Positions 1-5,164 of a stretch of DNA of 5,164 nucleotides are shown piece after piece. The first letter of the stretch is position 1; every line of letters begins with the position of its first letter. The stretch comes from Natronohydrobacter sp. GTDB taxonomy: Bacteria > Pseudomonadota > Alphaproteobacteria > Rhodobacterales > Rhodobacteraceae. The position numbers and the translations under genes are program-made. The stretch spans positions 1 to 5,164 of the forward strand of contig SKGU01000107.1 in assembly GCA_007117255.1 (NCBI GenBank), written 5' to 3'. The notes beneath the pieces were generated by a model. That model searched no databases. It had not been told where the DNA came from and saw only the letters and a list, made by a program, of their open reading frames with translations.

Positions 1-2
1 AG

Positions 3-1091
3 CCACAGGCTGCCGCGCCCCTTTCGGCAAAGGCTCCGCGCCACCCTGGATCGAACGGACCGCAACTTTATGCGGCGCTTGATCTGGGGACGAATAGCTG
101 TCGTATGCTCATCGCTCGCCCGCAGGGCGGGCATTTTGAGGTTGTGGACAGTTTTTCCAAAGCCGTTGAGCTTGGCACCGGGCTGAAAAGCTCTGGCATG
201 CTGTCGCACCGCCCCATGCAGCGCACCTTGCAGGCACTGCGCATCTGCCGCGCGAAGCTGGAACATCACGGTGTGCGCAAGATGCGGCTGGTGGCAACCG
301 AAGCCTGCCGGCGCGCGCGCAACAGCCATGATTTCATGCGCCGGGCGCATCGCGAAACGGGGCTGAAGCTGGATGTCATCACCGCCGAAGAAGAAGCGCG
401 GCTGGCGGTGGTGTCCTGCGCGTCACTGGTGGCACCCGATACCGAGCAGTTGCTGGTCATCGATATCGGCGGCGGATCAACGGAACTGGTCTGGATCGAT
501 CTGTCGCGCGTTGCCCCGGAACGCCGCGGCAATGCGATCATGTCCATGCATCGCGGCCCGTTCATGCGCGCGCCTGCCGATGGGCATGCGCATGTCGTGG
601 ACTGGATCAGCGTGCCGCTTGGGGTCGCCACGCTGAAGGATTATTTCCGCGAAGTGGATGATGATGCCGCGCGCTTTGCCCTGATGAGCTGGTATTTCGA
701 GGAACAGCTCGAAGCCTTCACCCCCTACCGTGACGCAACACCCCATCGCGGGTTTCAGATCGTCGGCACTTCGGGCACCATTACCACGGTTGCAGCGTCC
801 TATCTGCGGCTGAAACGCTATGACCGCAACAAGGTTGATGGGCTGGTCATGAATTCACAGCAGGTTGACAGCGTGATCCGCGAATATCTGGCGCTTGGCC
901 CGGTCGGGCGGCGGCAGGATCCGCGCATCGGGCGTGACCGGCATACACAGATCATGTCAGGTGCCGCGATCCTGACCGCCCTGATGCGCGTCTGGCCCAC
1001 GGATCGCATGTCGGTTGCAGATCGCGGTTTGCGCGAAGGCTTGCTCTTTGCGCAGATGAGCCGCGATGGCGTGCTGGACCTGAAAACTTGA
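3..1091 (+). CDS. Ppx/GppA family phosphatase, 5'-partial
   Basis: This is an exopolyphosphatase/guanosine pentaphosphate phosphatase of the ASKHA (actin-like ATPase) fold, expected in the cytoplasm to hydrolyse polyphosphate or convert pppGpp to ppGpp. The frame is open to the left edge with 362 visible residues. The first ATG, at 105, cannot be the start because the phosphate-1 motif LDLGTNS lies just upstream (visible residues 26-32). Further motifs are VATEACR (97-103), the acidic AEEEARL with the expected catalytic Glu (128-134), the phosphate-2 motif DIGGGSTE (154-161), GTSGTITT (255-262) and ADRGLREG (339-346). A Pro/Ala-rich stretch precedes the first motif. The protein ends just after the two-domain core, so it lacks the C-terminal HD-like domain of long Ppx/GppA enzymes. 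The insert before VDWISVPLGVA is, as I recall, usual in alphaproteobacterial members. Ppx or GppA activity cannot be separated from sequence. It probably heads the operon with rlmE. Confidence 0.93.
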   Translation, partial: PQAAAPLSAKAPRHPGSNGPQLYAALDLGTNSCRMLIARPQGGHFEVVDSFSKAVELGTGLKSSGMLSHRPMQRTLQALRICRAKLEHHGVRKMRLVATEACRRARNSHDFMRRAHRETGLKLDVITAEEEARLAVVSCASLVAPDTEQLLVIDIGGGSTELVWIDLSRVAPERRGNAIMSMHRGPFMRAPADGHAHVVDWISVPLGVATLKDYFREVDDDAARFALMSWYFEEQLEAFTPYRDATPHRGFQIVGTSGTITTVAASYLRLKRYDRNKVDGLVMNSQQVDSVIREYLALGPVGRRQDPRIGRDRHTQIMSGAAILTALMRVWPTDRMSVADRGLREGLLFAQMSRDGVLDLKT

Positions 1092-1109
1092 AGAAAGCGC
1101 CATAAGGCT

Positions 1110-1847
1110 ATGAAAATAAAAAATACATCTGGGCGCGGACAGCGCGAGTTGAAGGTGAAGGTCAAGACTGCACGGGGGCGCAAGCTCAGCTCTACGCGGT
1201 GGCTGGAACGGCAGTTGAACGACCCCTATGTCGCCGCAGCCCGGCGTGATGGCTATCGGGGCCGTGCCGCCTATAAGCTGATCGAGCTGGACGACAAATA
1301 CCGCTTCCTGGTCCCCGGTGCGCGCGTGGTTGATCTGGGCTGCGCGCCGGGGGGCTGGTTGCAGGTTGCGGTTGCGCGCGTGAATGCGCTTGGCGAGAAG
1401 AAGGGCAAGCGCGTCGGCACGGTGCTTGGTGTCGATCTGCAAGAGGTCGAACCCCTACCCGGCGCAGAAGCGCATGTTCTTGATTTCCTTGATGAAGGTG
1501 CGGAAGAAAAGGTCAAGGAGTGGCTCGGCGGCCCGGCCGATGTGGTGATGTCGGATATGGCTGCGGCATCATCTGGGCACAAGCAGACCGATCACATGCG
1601 CATCATGGCGCTGTGCGAGGCGGCGGCCTATTTCGCATTCGACGTTCTGGAAGAGGGCGGCACATTTATTGCCAAAGTCCTGGCAGGGGGTGCGGAGGGC
1701 GAGTTGCAACAGCTTCTGAAGCAGAATTTCAAGAAAGTGGCCAATGTGAAGCCCCCGGCCAGCCGCTCAGATAGCTCTGAAAAATATGTTGTAGCACAAG
1801 GGTTTCGCGGGCGATCTTCAAGCGATACATCAGATGAGCAGGTTTGA
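1110..1847 (+). CDS. rlmE: 23S rRNA (uridine-2552) 2'-O-methyltransferase RlmE (FtsJ/RrmJ)
   Basis: The product is a 245-residue SAM-dependent methyltransferase that by family should methylate the ribose of U2552 in the A-loop of 23S rRNA during late 50S assembly. The SAM-binding motif I, VDLGCAPGGW, is at residues 74-83. The K-D-K-E catalytic tetrad of the family is complete: K56 (AAYKL), D149 (SDMA), K189 (AKVL) and E224 (SEKYVVAQGF). It is longer than E. coli RlmE (about 209 residues), with a basic N-terminal extension (GRGQRELKVKVKTARGRKL, residues 8-26), a lysine-rich insert near 95-101 and a Ser/Asp tail. The ATG at 1110 is supported by the family-like N-terminus. An AAGG lies only 2 nt upstream, so the ribosome binding site is not ideal, but the first codons are notably A-rich. 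It starts 18 nt after the Ppx/GppA stop, and its last 14 nt overlap the next gene. Confidence 0.96.
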   Translation: MKIKNTSGRGQRELKVKVKTARGRKLSSTRWLERQLNDPYVAAARRDGYRGRAAYKLIELDDKYRFLVPGARVVDLGCAPGGWLQVAVARVNALGEKKGKRVGTVLGVDLQEVEPLPGAEAHVLDFLDEGAEEKVKEWLGGPADVVMSDMAAASSGHKQTDHMRIMALCEAAAYFAFDVLEEGGTFIAKVLAGGAEGELQQLLKQNFKKVANVKPPASRSDSSEKYVVAQGFRGRSSSDTSDEQV

Positions 1848-2307
1848 TATCCGCGACGGCGAAACCCGTCTTGAAACCGACATCGTTTTTCATGCGCAGA
1901 TCACCTTCATCGGGCATATTGAAAGCCCATGGAGCCTTGAAAATTGCCCGAAGAACCTGCGTCAGGCGCGTGAACGCGAGGCATCCGCGCGGGTCCATGT
2001 CGCTACAGCGTTTCGCCCCGCGCTGGAAGGAATCGCGCAAGGCGATGATCTGGTCTTGCTCTACTGGATGTCACATGCCCCGCGGGATTTGTTGCGTCAG
2101 GTGCCACGGCACCGCAACGGTGGCACGGGCACATTCAATCTGCGCTCGCCCGCGCGACCCAATCCGATTGGCATGGGGGTCGTCAAGGTTCTGGCGATTG
2201 ACCTGGCAGCAGGCGTGATCGAGATTGACGCCATCGATGCTGTGGACGGCACGCCGCTGGTGGATATCAAGCCGCATATCCCTGTGGCCGACACGCCGCC
2301 CACATGA
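1834..2307 (+). CDS. TrmO/TsaA-type tRNA (N6-threonylcarbamoyladenosine-37) N6-methyltransferase, short form
   Basis: This 157-residue protein has the UPF0066/TsaA beta-barrel fold. Characterised members (TrmO) use SAM to methylate t6A37 of certain tRNAs, giving m6t6A. The signatures are GHIESPW near the start (residues 27-33), FNLRSPARPNPIG (101-113) and DGTPLVDIKPHIP (138-150), matching the conserved RSxxRPNPIG and DGTPxxDIKPY/H cores. E. coli TrmO is about 235 residues and has an extra C-terminal domain that is absent here, so this is the short form common outside enterobacteria. The exact substrate is therefore inferred. The ATG at 1834 is the first start after an in-frame stop at 1792-1794. 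No good in-frame alternative precedes the barrel, and no strong Shine-Dalgarno is visible. The start lies inside rlmE, so the two RNA-modification genes are probably translationally coupled. Confidence 0.88.
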   Translation: MSRFDIRDGETRLETDIVFHAQITFIGHIESPWSLENCPKNLRQAREREASARVHVATAFRPALEGIAQGDDLVLLYWMSHAPRDLLRQVPRHRNGGTGTFNLRSPARPNPIGMGVVKVLAIDLAAGVIEIDAIDAVDGTPLVDIKPHIPVADTPPT

Positions 2308-2320
2308 TCTGGCGCCGGCA

Positions 2321-3100
2321 ATGAGCGGGGTTGTGAAATTCCTCCTCGCGGCCCTTGCCCTTGGTGCGGGCGCAGTGGCGCTGCTGGCGGTGTTTCAGAC
2401 GGCGCTGGTCTTTCCGCGCCAGATGGTCGGCCCCGCACCCACCCTGCCCGATGGCACGCAAAACCTGACCCTGACACGACCGGATGGCACCATCCTGCAA
2501 GGCCAGCGGATCGCAGGCCGTGACCCTGCGCGCCCGGTCATTCTGGGCTTTGGTGGCAATGCCTGGAATGCGGGCGCGCTGGCCTTGTTCCTGCACCAGA
2601 TCGCGCCGGAACATGATGTTGTGACTTTCCACTATCGCGGCTACGCCCCCAGCACGGGCCGCCCTTCCGCCAAAGCGCTTATGGCGGATGCTGTCGCCGT
2701 GCATGATCTGATCGCGCCTGACGCGCCACATGGGATGATCGCGGTGGGATTCAGCATCGGCAGCGGTGTCGCAGCCCATTTGGCTTCAGAGCGCGACATT
2801 GCCCGCGTGGTGCTGGTCACACCCTTTGACAGCCTGTCAGCAGTTGCGCGCCAGCTTTACCCTTTCGCGCCCGTGAGCCTGCTCTTTCGCCATGAAATGA
2901 ACGTGCAAGCGGCATTGGCCCGCAGTAACGCCGAGATCCGCCTGATCCTGGCCACACGCGACGAAGTGATCCCGCCTGCACGCGCCGAGGCCCTTGCCAG
3001 CGCAGTAGCGCAGGAACAGGTCACGCGGCTGGAAACCGGCCATAACGCCATCTATTCCCACCCAGAATTTGCAGCCAGCCTACGCGCGGCGCTCAGGTGA
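2321..3100 (+). CDS. membrane-anchored alpha/beta hydrolase (Bem46/YfhR-like)
   Basis: This is a 259-residue serine hydrolase of unknown substrate. Residues 5-30 form one hydrophobic helix with a single Lys before it and no clear AxA cleavage site, so it looks like a signal anchor placing the enzyme on the periplasmic side. The catalytic core shows an oxyanion-loop GFGGNAWN (76-83), HYRGYAPSTGRPS (104-116, the YRGYGxSxGxPS motif of Bem46/YfhR relatives), the nucleophile elbow GFSIG with Ser145, a likely acid Asp214 in ATRDEVIPP, and His241 in TGHN. The triad is thus complete. The start at 2321 was chosen over an in-frame ATG at 2225. The longer form would overlap the TrmO gene by 83 nt and add a Trp/Arg-rich segment that looks like read-through of the other frame. 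It begins 13 nt after the TrmO stop, and no strong ribosome binding site is visible. Its 3' end overlaps a convergent gene by 8 nt. Confidence 0.87.
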   Translation: MSGVVKFLLAALALGAGAVALLAVFQTALVFPRQMVGPAPTLPDGTQNLTLTRPDGTILQGQRIAGRDPARPVILGFGGNAWNAGALALFLHQIAPEHDVVTFHYRGYAPSTGRPSAKALMADAVAVHDLIAPDAPHGMIAVGFSIGSGVAAHLASERDIARVVLVTPFDSLSAVARQLYPFAPVSLLFRHEMNVQAALARSNAEIRLILATRDEVIPPARAEALASAVAQEQVTRLETGHNAIYSHPEFAASLRAALR

Positions 3101-3377
3101 AGAACAGCCACCAGACAAGGCTGCCCATCAGGTAAAGCACGAACAGGCCGAACAGAAACAGGATCACCGATTTCAGCAGTGCCGCAACGACAAGCCATAC
3201 AAGAATGGCGCCGAAAGCCCAGGGCGTGAAACCGAGATTGGCAATGATGATCACGATTCCGACCAGCATGACTAGGCCCAGAACGCCGTCAGCGCTGCGC
3301 TCGGCCTTTTCTTCGCTATCGATCAGGCTGTAGCTGCCATCCCAGTTTTTTTCCAGATAATGTTTTTCTCTGCTCAT
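3093..3377 (-). CDS. small integral membrane protein, function unknown
   Basis: I do not recognise a named family. The 94-residue product has a charged N-terminal segment of about 30 residues (MSREKHYLEKNWDGSYSLID, then a Glu/Lys-rich stretch). The rest is almost all hydrophobic, with likely membrane helices at about 31-49, 52-68 and 71-93, ending in WWLFFT. The frame is open to an ATG at 3449, but the ATG at 3377 is preferred. It has a GGAG Shine-Dalgarno 10 nt upstream (complement of 3388-3391), and the longer version would only add a Trp/Pro-rich segment that looks non-coding. Two to three clean helices in this frame argue for a real gene rather than a chance frame. It is transcribed alone and converges on the alpha/beta hydrolase, overlapping it tail to tail by 8 nt. 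It could be a small envelope or accessory protein, but nothing points to a specific role. Confidence 0.8.
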   Translation of the reverse strand: MSREKHYLEKNWDGSYSLIDSEEKAERSADGVLGLVMLVGIVIIIANLGFTPWAFGAILVWLVVAALLKSVILFLFGLFVLYLMGSLVWWLFFT

Positions 3378-3387
3378 CGCGCCAATG

Positions 3388-3391
3388 CTCC
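3388..3391 (-). promoter_or_regulatory. ribosome binding site for the small membrane protein
   Basis: GGAG on the - strand lies 10 nt before the ATG at 3377. It is the clearest Shine-Dalgarno in the window and decides the start of the 94-residue membrane protein over the upstream ATG at 3449. Confidence 0.6.
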
Positions 3392-3397
3392 GTGGAT

Positions 3398-3426
3398 ATT
3401 GCATCGGGTCTGCGGCCCAAGGCCAA
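3398..3426 (-). promoter_or_regulatory. possible sigma-70-like promoter for the small membrane protein
   Basis: On the - strand, TTGGCC (3421-3426) and TGCAAT (3398-3403) are separated by 17 nt. Each matches the -35 or -10 consensus at 4 of 6 positions. They sit just upstream of the GGAG and ATG of the membrane protein gene, where a promoter is needed because the upstream DUF2256 gene seems to end in a terminator. The match is weak and could be chance. Confidence 0.3.
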
Positions 3427-3470
3427 ACCCATCCATCGGAACAAATCAAGAAATCGTGGCAAGATCATGG

Positions 3471-3498
3471 AAAAAATACGAAAAATCCGTTTCGGACT
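3471..3498 (-). terminator. possible rho-independent terminator after the MORN-DUF2256 pair
   Basis: Read on the - strand, AGTCCG-AAA-CGGATT forms a 6-bp stem with one G:T pair and a 3-nt loop (3498 to 3484). It is followed by TTT, CGTA and a second run of six T. It lies about 70 nt after the DUF2256 stop. The stem is short for a high-GC genome and the T-run is interrupted, so confidence is moderate. No T-run follows the hairpin in the + direction, so it would work only for leftward transcripts. Confidence 0.45.
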
Positions 3499-3569
3499 GA
3501 TCGCCCGGATGACATCGCACAGATTGCAGTCCAGCGCGCCGCCGACCGGCGCCACCTCGCGGTGCCGGG

Positions 3570-3737
3570 CTAGCTGCGATCCTTTCGAGCAGTCGCCTTG
3601 GCATCTGCCCGGCAGCGGTCCGAGCAATAGCGCACGTCGTCCCAGACCTTCGCCCATTTCTTGCGCCACGCGAAAGGCCGCCCGCACTGCGCACAAGGCT
3701 TAGAGGGCAGATCGCCCTTGCGCATCATCTTCGCCAT
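3570..3737 (-). CDS. DUF2256 family small zinc-ribbon-like protein
   Basis: This is a 55-residue protein starting at the ATG at 3737 and ending with TAG at 3570-3572. It falls below common gene-length cut-offs. The sequence matches the DUF2256 family closely: an N-terminal KGDLPSKPCAQCGRPFAWRK segment (residues 7-26) followed by KWAKVWDDVRYCSDRCR (27-43). Four cysteines, C15-x2-C18 and C38-x3-C42, form a likely metal-binding ribbon, and the strongly conserved Trp residues W24, W29 and W32 are present. It is basic and should be cytoplasmic. The family's function is unknown as far as I know. Methionines 4 and 5 are alternative starts, and no clear Shine-Dalgarno separates them. It begins only 6 nt after the MORN-repeat gene stop, so the two are very probably co-transcribed and may be coupled in translation. 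Confidence 0.88.
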   Translation of the reverse strand: MAKMMRKGDLPSKPCAQCGRPFAWRKKWAKVWDDVRYCSDRCRADAKATARKDRS

Positions 3738-3743
3738 CGCAGA

Positions 3744-5156
3744 TCAGTCGCCGTCGCGCACCGTCATACGCCCGTCTTCCCAGTCACCTGACAGGACTTC
3801 GCCTGTGGCATAGCGCAAGATACCGCTGCCATGACGCTGGCCATTGAGGAATTCGCCCTCATAGACATCACCCGTTGCATAGGTGGCAATGCCCTGCCCG
3901 CTGATTTGTCCACCGGACCATTCGCCCTCATAGACAAAACCATCGGCCAGTTCGATCCGACCCGTGCCTTCGCGCGTGCCTTCGGCGAATTGGCCGACAT
4001 AGACTGAGCCATCAGGATAGGTCAGCTCGCCCTGCCCATGCATCTCGCCGCCCATGAAATCGCCTGTGTAGACACGGCCATCGGCAAAAGTCATCACGCC
4101 TTCGCCTTCGGACAATCCCTGCACGAATGCGCCCTCATAGACCGAACCATCGGCAAAGACGGCGCGCCCCTGCCCGTGAAACTGCCCTTCGCGCCATTCG
4201 CCTTCATAGGTGGCGCCATCGGCATAGGTGATCGTGCCTGTGCCATCGGGCAGACCCGCGCGGAACTGGCCCTCATAGACCGAGCCATCGGGCTGGACCA
4301 GACGCCCATCGCCTTCGATCTGGCCTGCGACCCAGGTGCCCTCATACTGATAGCCATCCGGCCCGGTCAGTCGCCCCGGCCCCTCGCGCATGTCATTGAC
4401 AAATGTGCCCTCAAAGATCAGCCCGTCGCCCTGTTCGACCCGCGCTTCGCCATCGCGCAAGCCGTTGCGGAAGCGGCCTGTATAGACATCACCATTGGCC
4501 TGCGTCAGCACGCCCTGCCCGTGCAGCTGGCCCTCAAGCCATTCGCCCTCGTAGCGCAGCCCGTCGGGATTGATCAGAATGCCGGTGCCGTGGCGCAGAT
4601 CGGCGATCATGCCGCCCTCATAGGTCGCGCCATCGGGATAGGTGATCTGGCCCTGCCCTTCGCGCAGCCCTGCGGCCCAAGAGCCCTCATAGCGGTAGCC
4701 GTCAGGCCGCGTCAGCACGCCCGTGCCGTCAGGCTGGCCATCGATGAAACTGCCCTCATAGCGCGAGTCATTGGCGAAGACGCGCACGCCCTCGCCCTCG
4801 ATCCGCCCCTCAACCCATGCGCCCTCATAGGTGGAGCCATCGGCGAAAGTCATCTTGCCCGTGCCATGCGGGCGGCCAGCGGCGAATTCGCCTTCATAGA
4901 CAGCCCCGGACGGGTAGCGCGCCACTCCCTGCCCGCTGATTTCCCCCGCGACCCAATCGCCGGTATATTCAAACCCGTTGGGCAGCCGGTAGGTGCCTTG
5001 CCCGTGTTGCAGACCGTCGAGGAACTCGCCCTCATAGATGCCGCCATCATCATATTGGCGCGTCATCACGCCATCGGTCTGGGCGGATGCGGGCACGGCA
5101 AGGCCAAGCGCAAGGGCGGCCATCAGCGCGCGCGCGGAAATGGTGCGTGAGTGCAT
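3744..5156 (-). CDS. secreted MORN-repeat protein
   Basis: The 470-residue product is almost entirely MORN repeats. Residues 1-25 form a signal peptide: a short n-region with Arg4 and Arg9, the hydrophobic LMAALALGLAVP core, and an ASA|Q cleavage site. It should therefore reach the periplasm or beyond. Repeats begin at residue 41 and run without any insertion or deletion as 18 units of 23 residues, with the consensus YEGEF/WxxGxxHGxGxxxxxDGxx, followed by a 16-residue partial unit. There is no cysteine and I find only one lysine, in the third unit; acidic residues and glycine dominate. MORN arrays form long beta-sheet rods, and in eukaryotes they serve in scaffolding or lipid and membrane contacts. 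The bacterial role is unknown, and no enzymatic domain is present. The ATG at 5156 gives a good signal peptide. The frame stays open over the last 8 nt of the window, so an upstream start cannot be excluded. A DUF2256 gene follows 6 nt downstream. Confidence 0.93.
   Translation of the reverse strand: MHSRTISARALMAALALGLAVPASAQTDGVMTRQYDDGGIYEGEFLDGLQHGQGTYRLPNGFEYTGDWVAGEISGQGVARYPSGAVYEGEFAAGRPHGTGKMTFADGSTYEGAWVEGRIEGEGVRVFANDSRYEGSFIDGQPDGTGVLTRPDGYRYEGSWAAGLREGQGQITYPDGATYEGGMIADLRHGTGILINPDGLRYEGEWLEGQLHGQGVLTQANGDVYTGRFRNGLRDGEARVEQGDGLIFEGTFVNDMREGPGRLTGPDGYQYEGTWVAGQIEGDGRLVQPDGSVYEGQFRAGLPDGTGTITYADGATYEGEWREGQFHGQGRAVFADGSVYEGAFVQGLSEGEGVMTFADGRVYTGDFMGGEMHGQGELTYPDGSVYVGQFAEGTREGTGRIELADGFVYEGEWSGGQISGQGIATYATGDVYEGEFLNGQRHGSGILRYATGEVLSGDWEDGRMTVRDGD
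3747..5036 (-). repeat. tandem 69-nt MORN-coding repeat array (18 full units plus a partial one)
   Basis: The MORN gene is built from 69-nt units, the first at 4968-5036, the 18th ending at 3795, and a 48-nt partial unit at 3747-3794. Most units open with the coding-strand sequence TATGAGGGC (Tyr-Glu-Gly), seen on the + strand as recurring GCCCTCATA. Units have diverged at third positions but keep exact length. Some distant units share longer identity: CCCTGCCCGCTGATTT occurs at 3892-3907 and 4927-4942, exactly 15 units apart. Confidence 0.93.
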
Positions 5157-5164
5157 GACGCGGG

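Larger units (their letters stand above)
3378..3569. other. intergenic region between the DUF2256 gene and the small membrane protein gene
   Basis: These 192 nt hold no convincing gene on either strand; open frames crossing it lack domain-like sequence. What I can see is a possible - strand terminator (about 3470-3498), a GC-rich hairpin (3536-3541 pairing with 3547-3552, 6 bp stem and 5 nt loop, no T-run after it), and the putative promoter and ribosome binding site of the membrane protein gene. The stretch around 3440-3500 is visibly richer in A/T than the surrounding coding DNA. Confidence 0.6.

Noticed and set aside
957..1442. 161-residue - strand frame opposite the end of the Ppx/GppA gene and the start of rlmE
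   Set aside because: It lies antisense to two well-conserved genes, has no recognisable motif, and fits a GC-bias shadow.
2225..2320. Upstream in-frame extension of the alpha/beta hydrolase from the ATG at 2225
   Set aside because: It overlaps the conserved 3' end of the TrmO-type gene and adds a Trp/Arg/Ser-rich segment before the signal anchor, typical of out-of-frame translation. The ATG at 2321 starts exactly before the hydrophobic helix.
3378..3449. Upstream in-frame extension of the small membrane protein from the ATG at 3449
   Set aside because: The added 24 residues look non-coding, and they would include the good GGAG site and putative promoter that serve the ATG at 3377.
3536..3552. 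GC-rich hairpin after the DUF2256 stop, considered as a terminator
   Set aside because: The 6-bp stem is followed by no T-run in either direction, so it does not fit an intrinsic terminator. Such GC palindromes are common by chance here.
3316..3696. 126-residue and 82-residue open frames on the - strand across the intergenic region
   Set aside because: Both run across the DUF2256 gene in the wrong frames and show Arg/Ala-rich shadow composition with no domain-like pattern.
3747..5036. The regular 69-nt spacing considered as a CRISPR-like or non-coding repeat array
   Set aside because: The period is a multiple of three, the frame is intact throughout, and the translated units match the MORN consensus. 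The repeats vary at synonymous sites, as expected of coding DNA.
4038..5150. A 370-residue open frame on the + strand opposite the MORN gene, itself periodic
   Set aside because: Its 23-residue periodicity is the direct mirror of the MORN repeat. Stop codons are avoided because the 69-nt unit recurs in GC-rich codons. It has no recognisable domain, and the opposite strand has a clear signal peptide and MORN consensus.

Overview
The window reads as high-GC chromosomal DNA from an alphaproteobacterium, most likely of the Rhodobacteraceae (Rhodobacter/Roseobacter/Rhodobaca type). This rests on GC-rich codon use, the wording of the Ppx/GppA and RlmE proteins, and the ppx-rlmE gene order, which I remember from alphaproteobacterial genomes. 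The genus cannot be settled from sequence alone. I see no RNA gene, insertion sequence, CRISPR array or phage gene.

The left part (1-3100, + strand) is a tight array of four genes. A Ppx/GppA phosphatase is cut by the left edge. It is followed after 18 nt by the 23S rRNA 2'-O-methyltransferase RlmE. A short TrmO/TsaA-type tRNA methyltransferase overlaps the end of rlmE by 14 nt. A membrane-anchored alpha/beta hydrolase starts 13 nt further on. The spacing suggests one transcription unit, joining (p)ppGpp or polyphosphate turnover to rRNA and tRNA methylation, with a hydrolase of unknown substrate at the end.

The right part (3093-5156) is on the - strand. Read in its own direction, it starts with a secreted protein made almost wholly of MORN repeats: 18 full units of exactly 23 residues plus a partial one. 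Six nt later comes a 55-residue DUF2256 zinc-ribbon-like protein that a length-filtered gene search would miss. A possible intrinsic terminator follows at about 3470-3498. A separate small gene for a 94-residue integral membrane protein lies at 3093-3377. Its end overlaps the hydrolase gene tail to tail by 8 nt, so no terminator fits between the two convergent genes.

Most of the content is housekeeping. The parts that are not well understood are the MORN protein with its DUF2256 partner and the small membrane protein. I found no convincing evidence of a wholly new multi-gene system.
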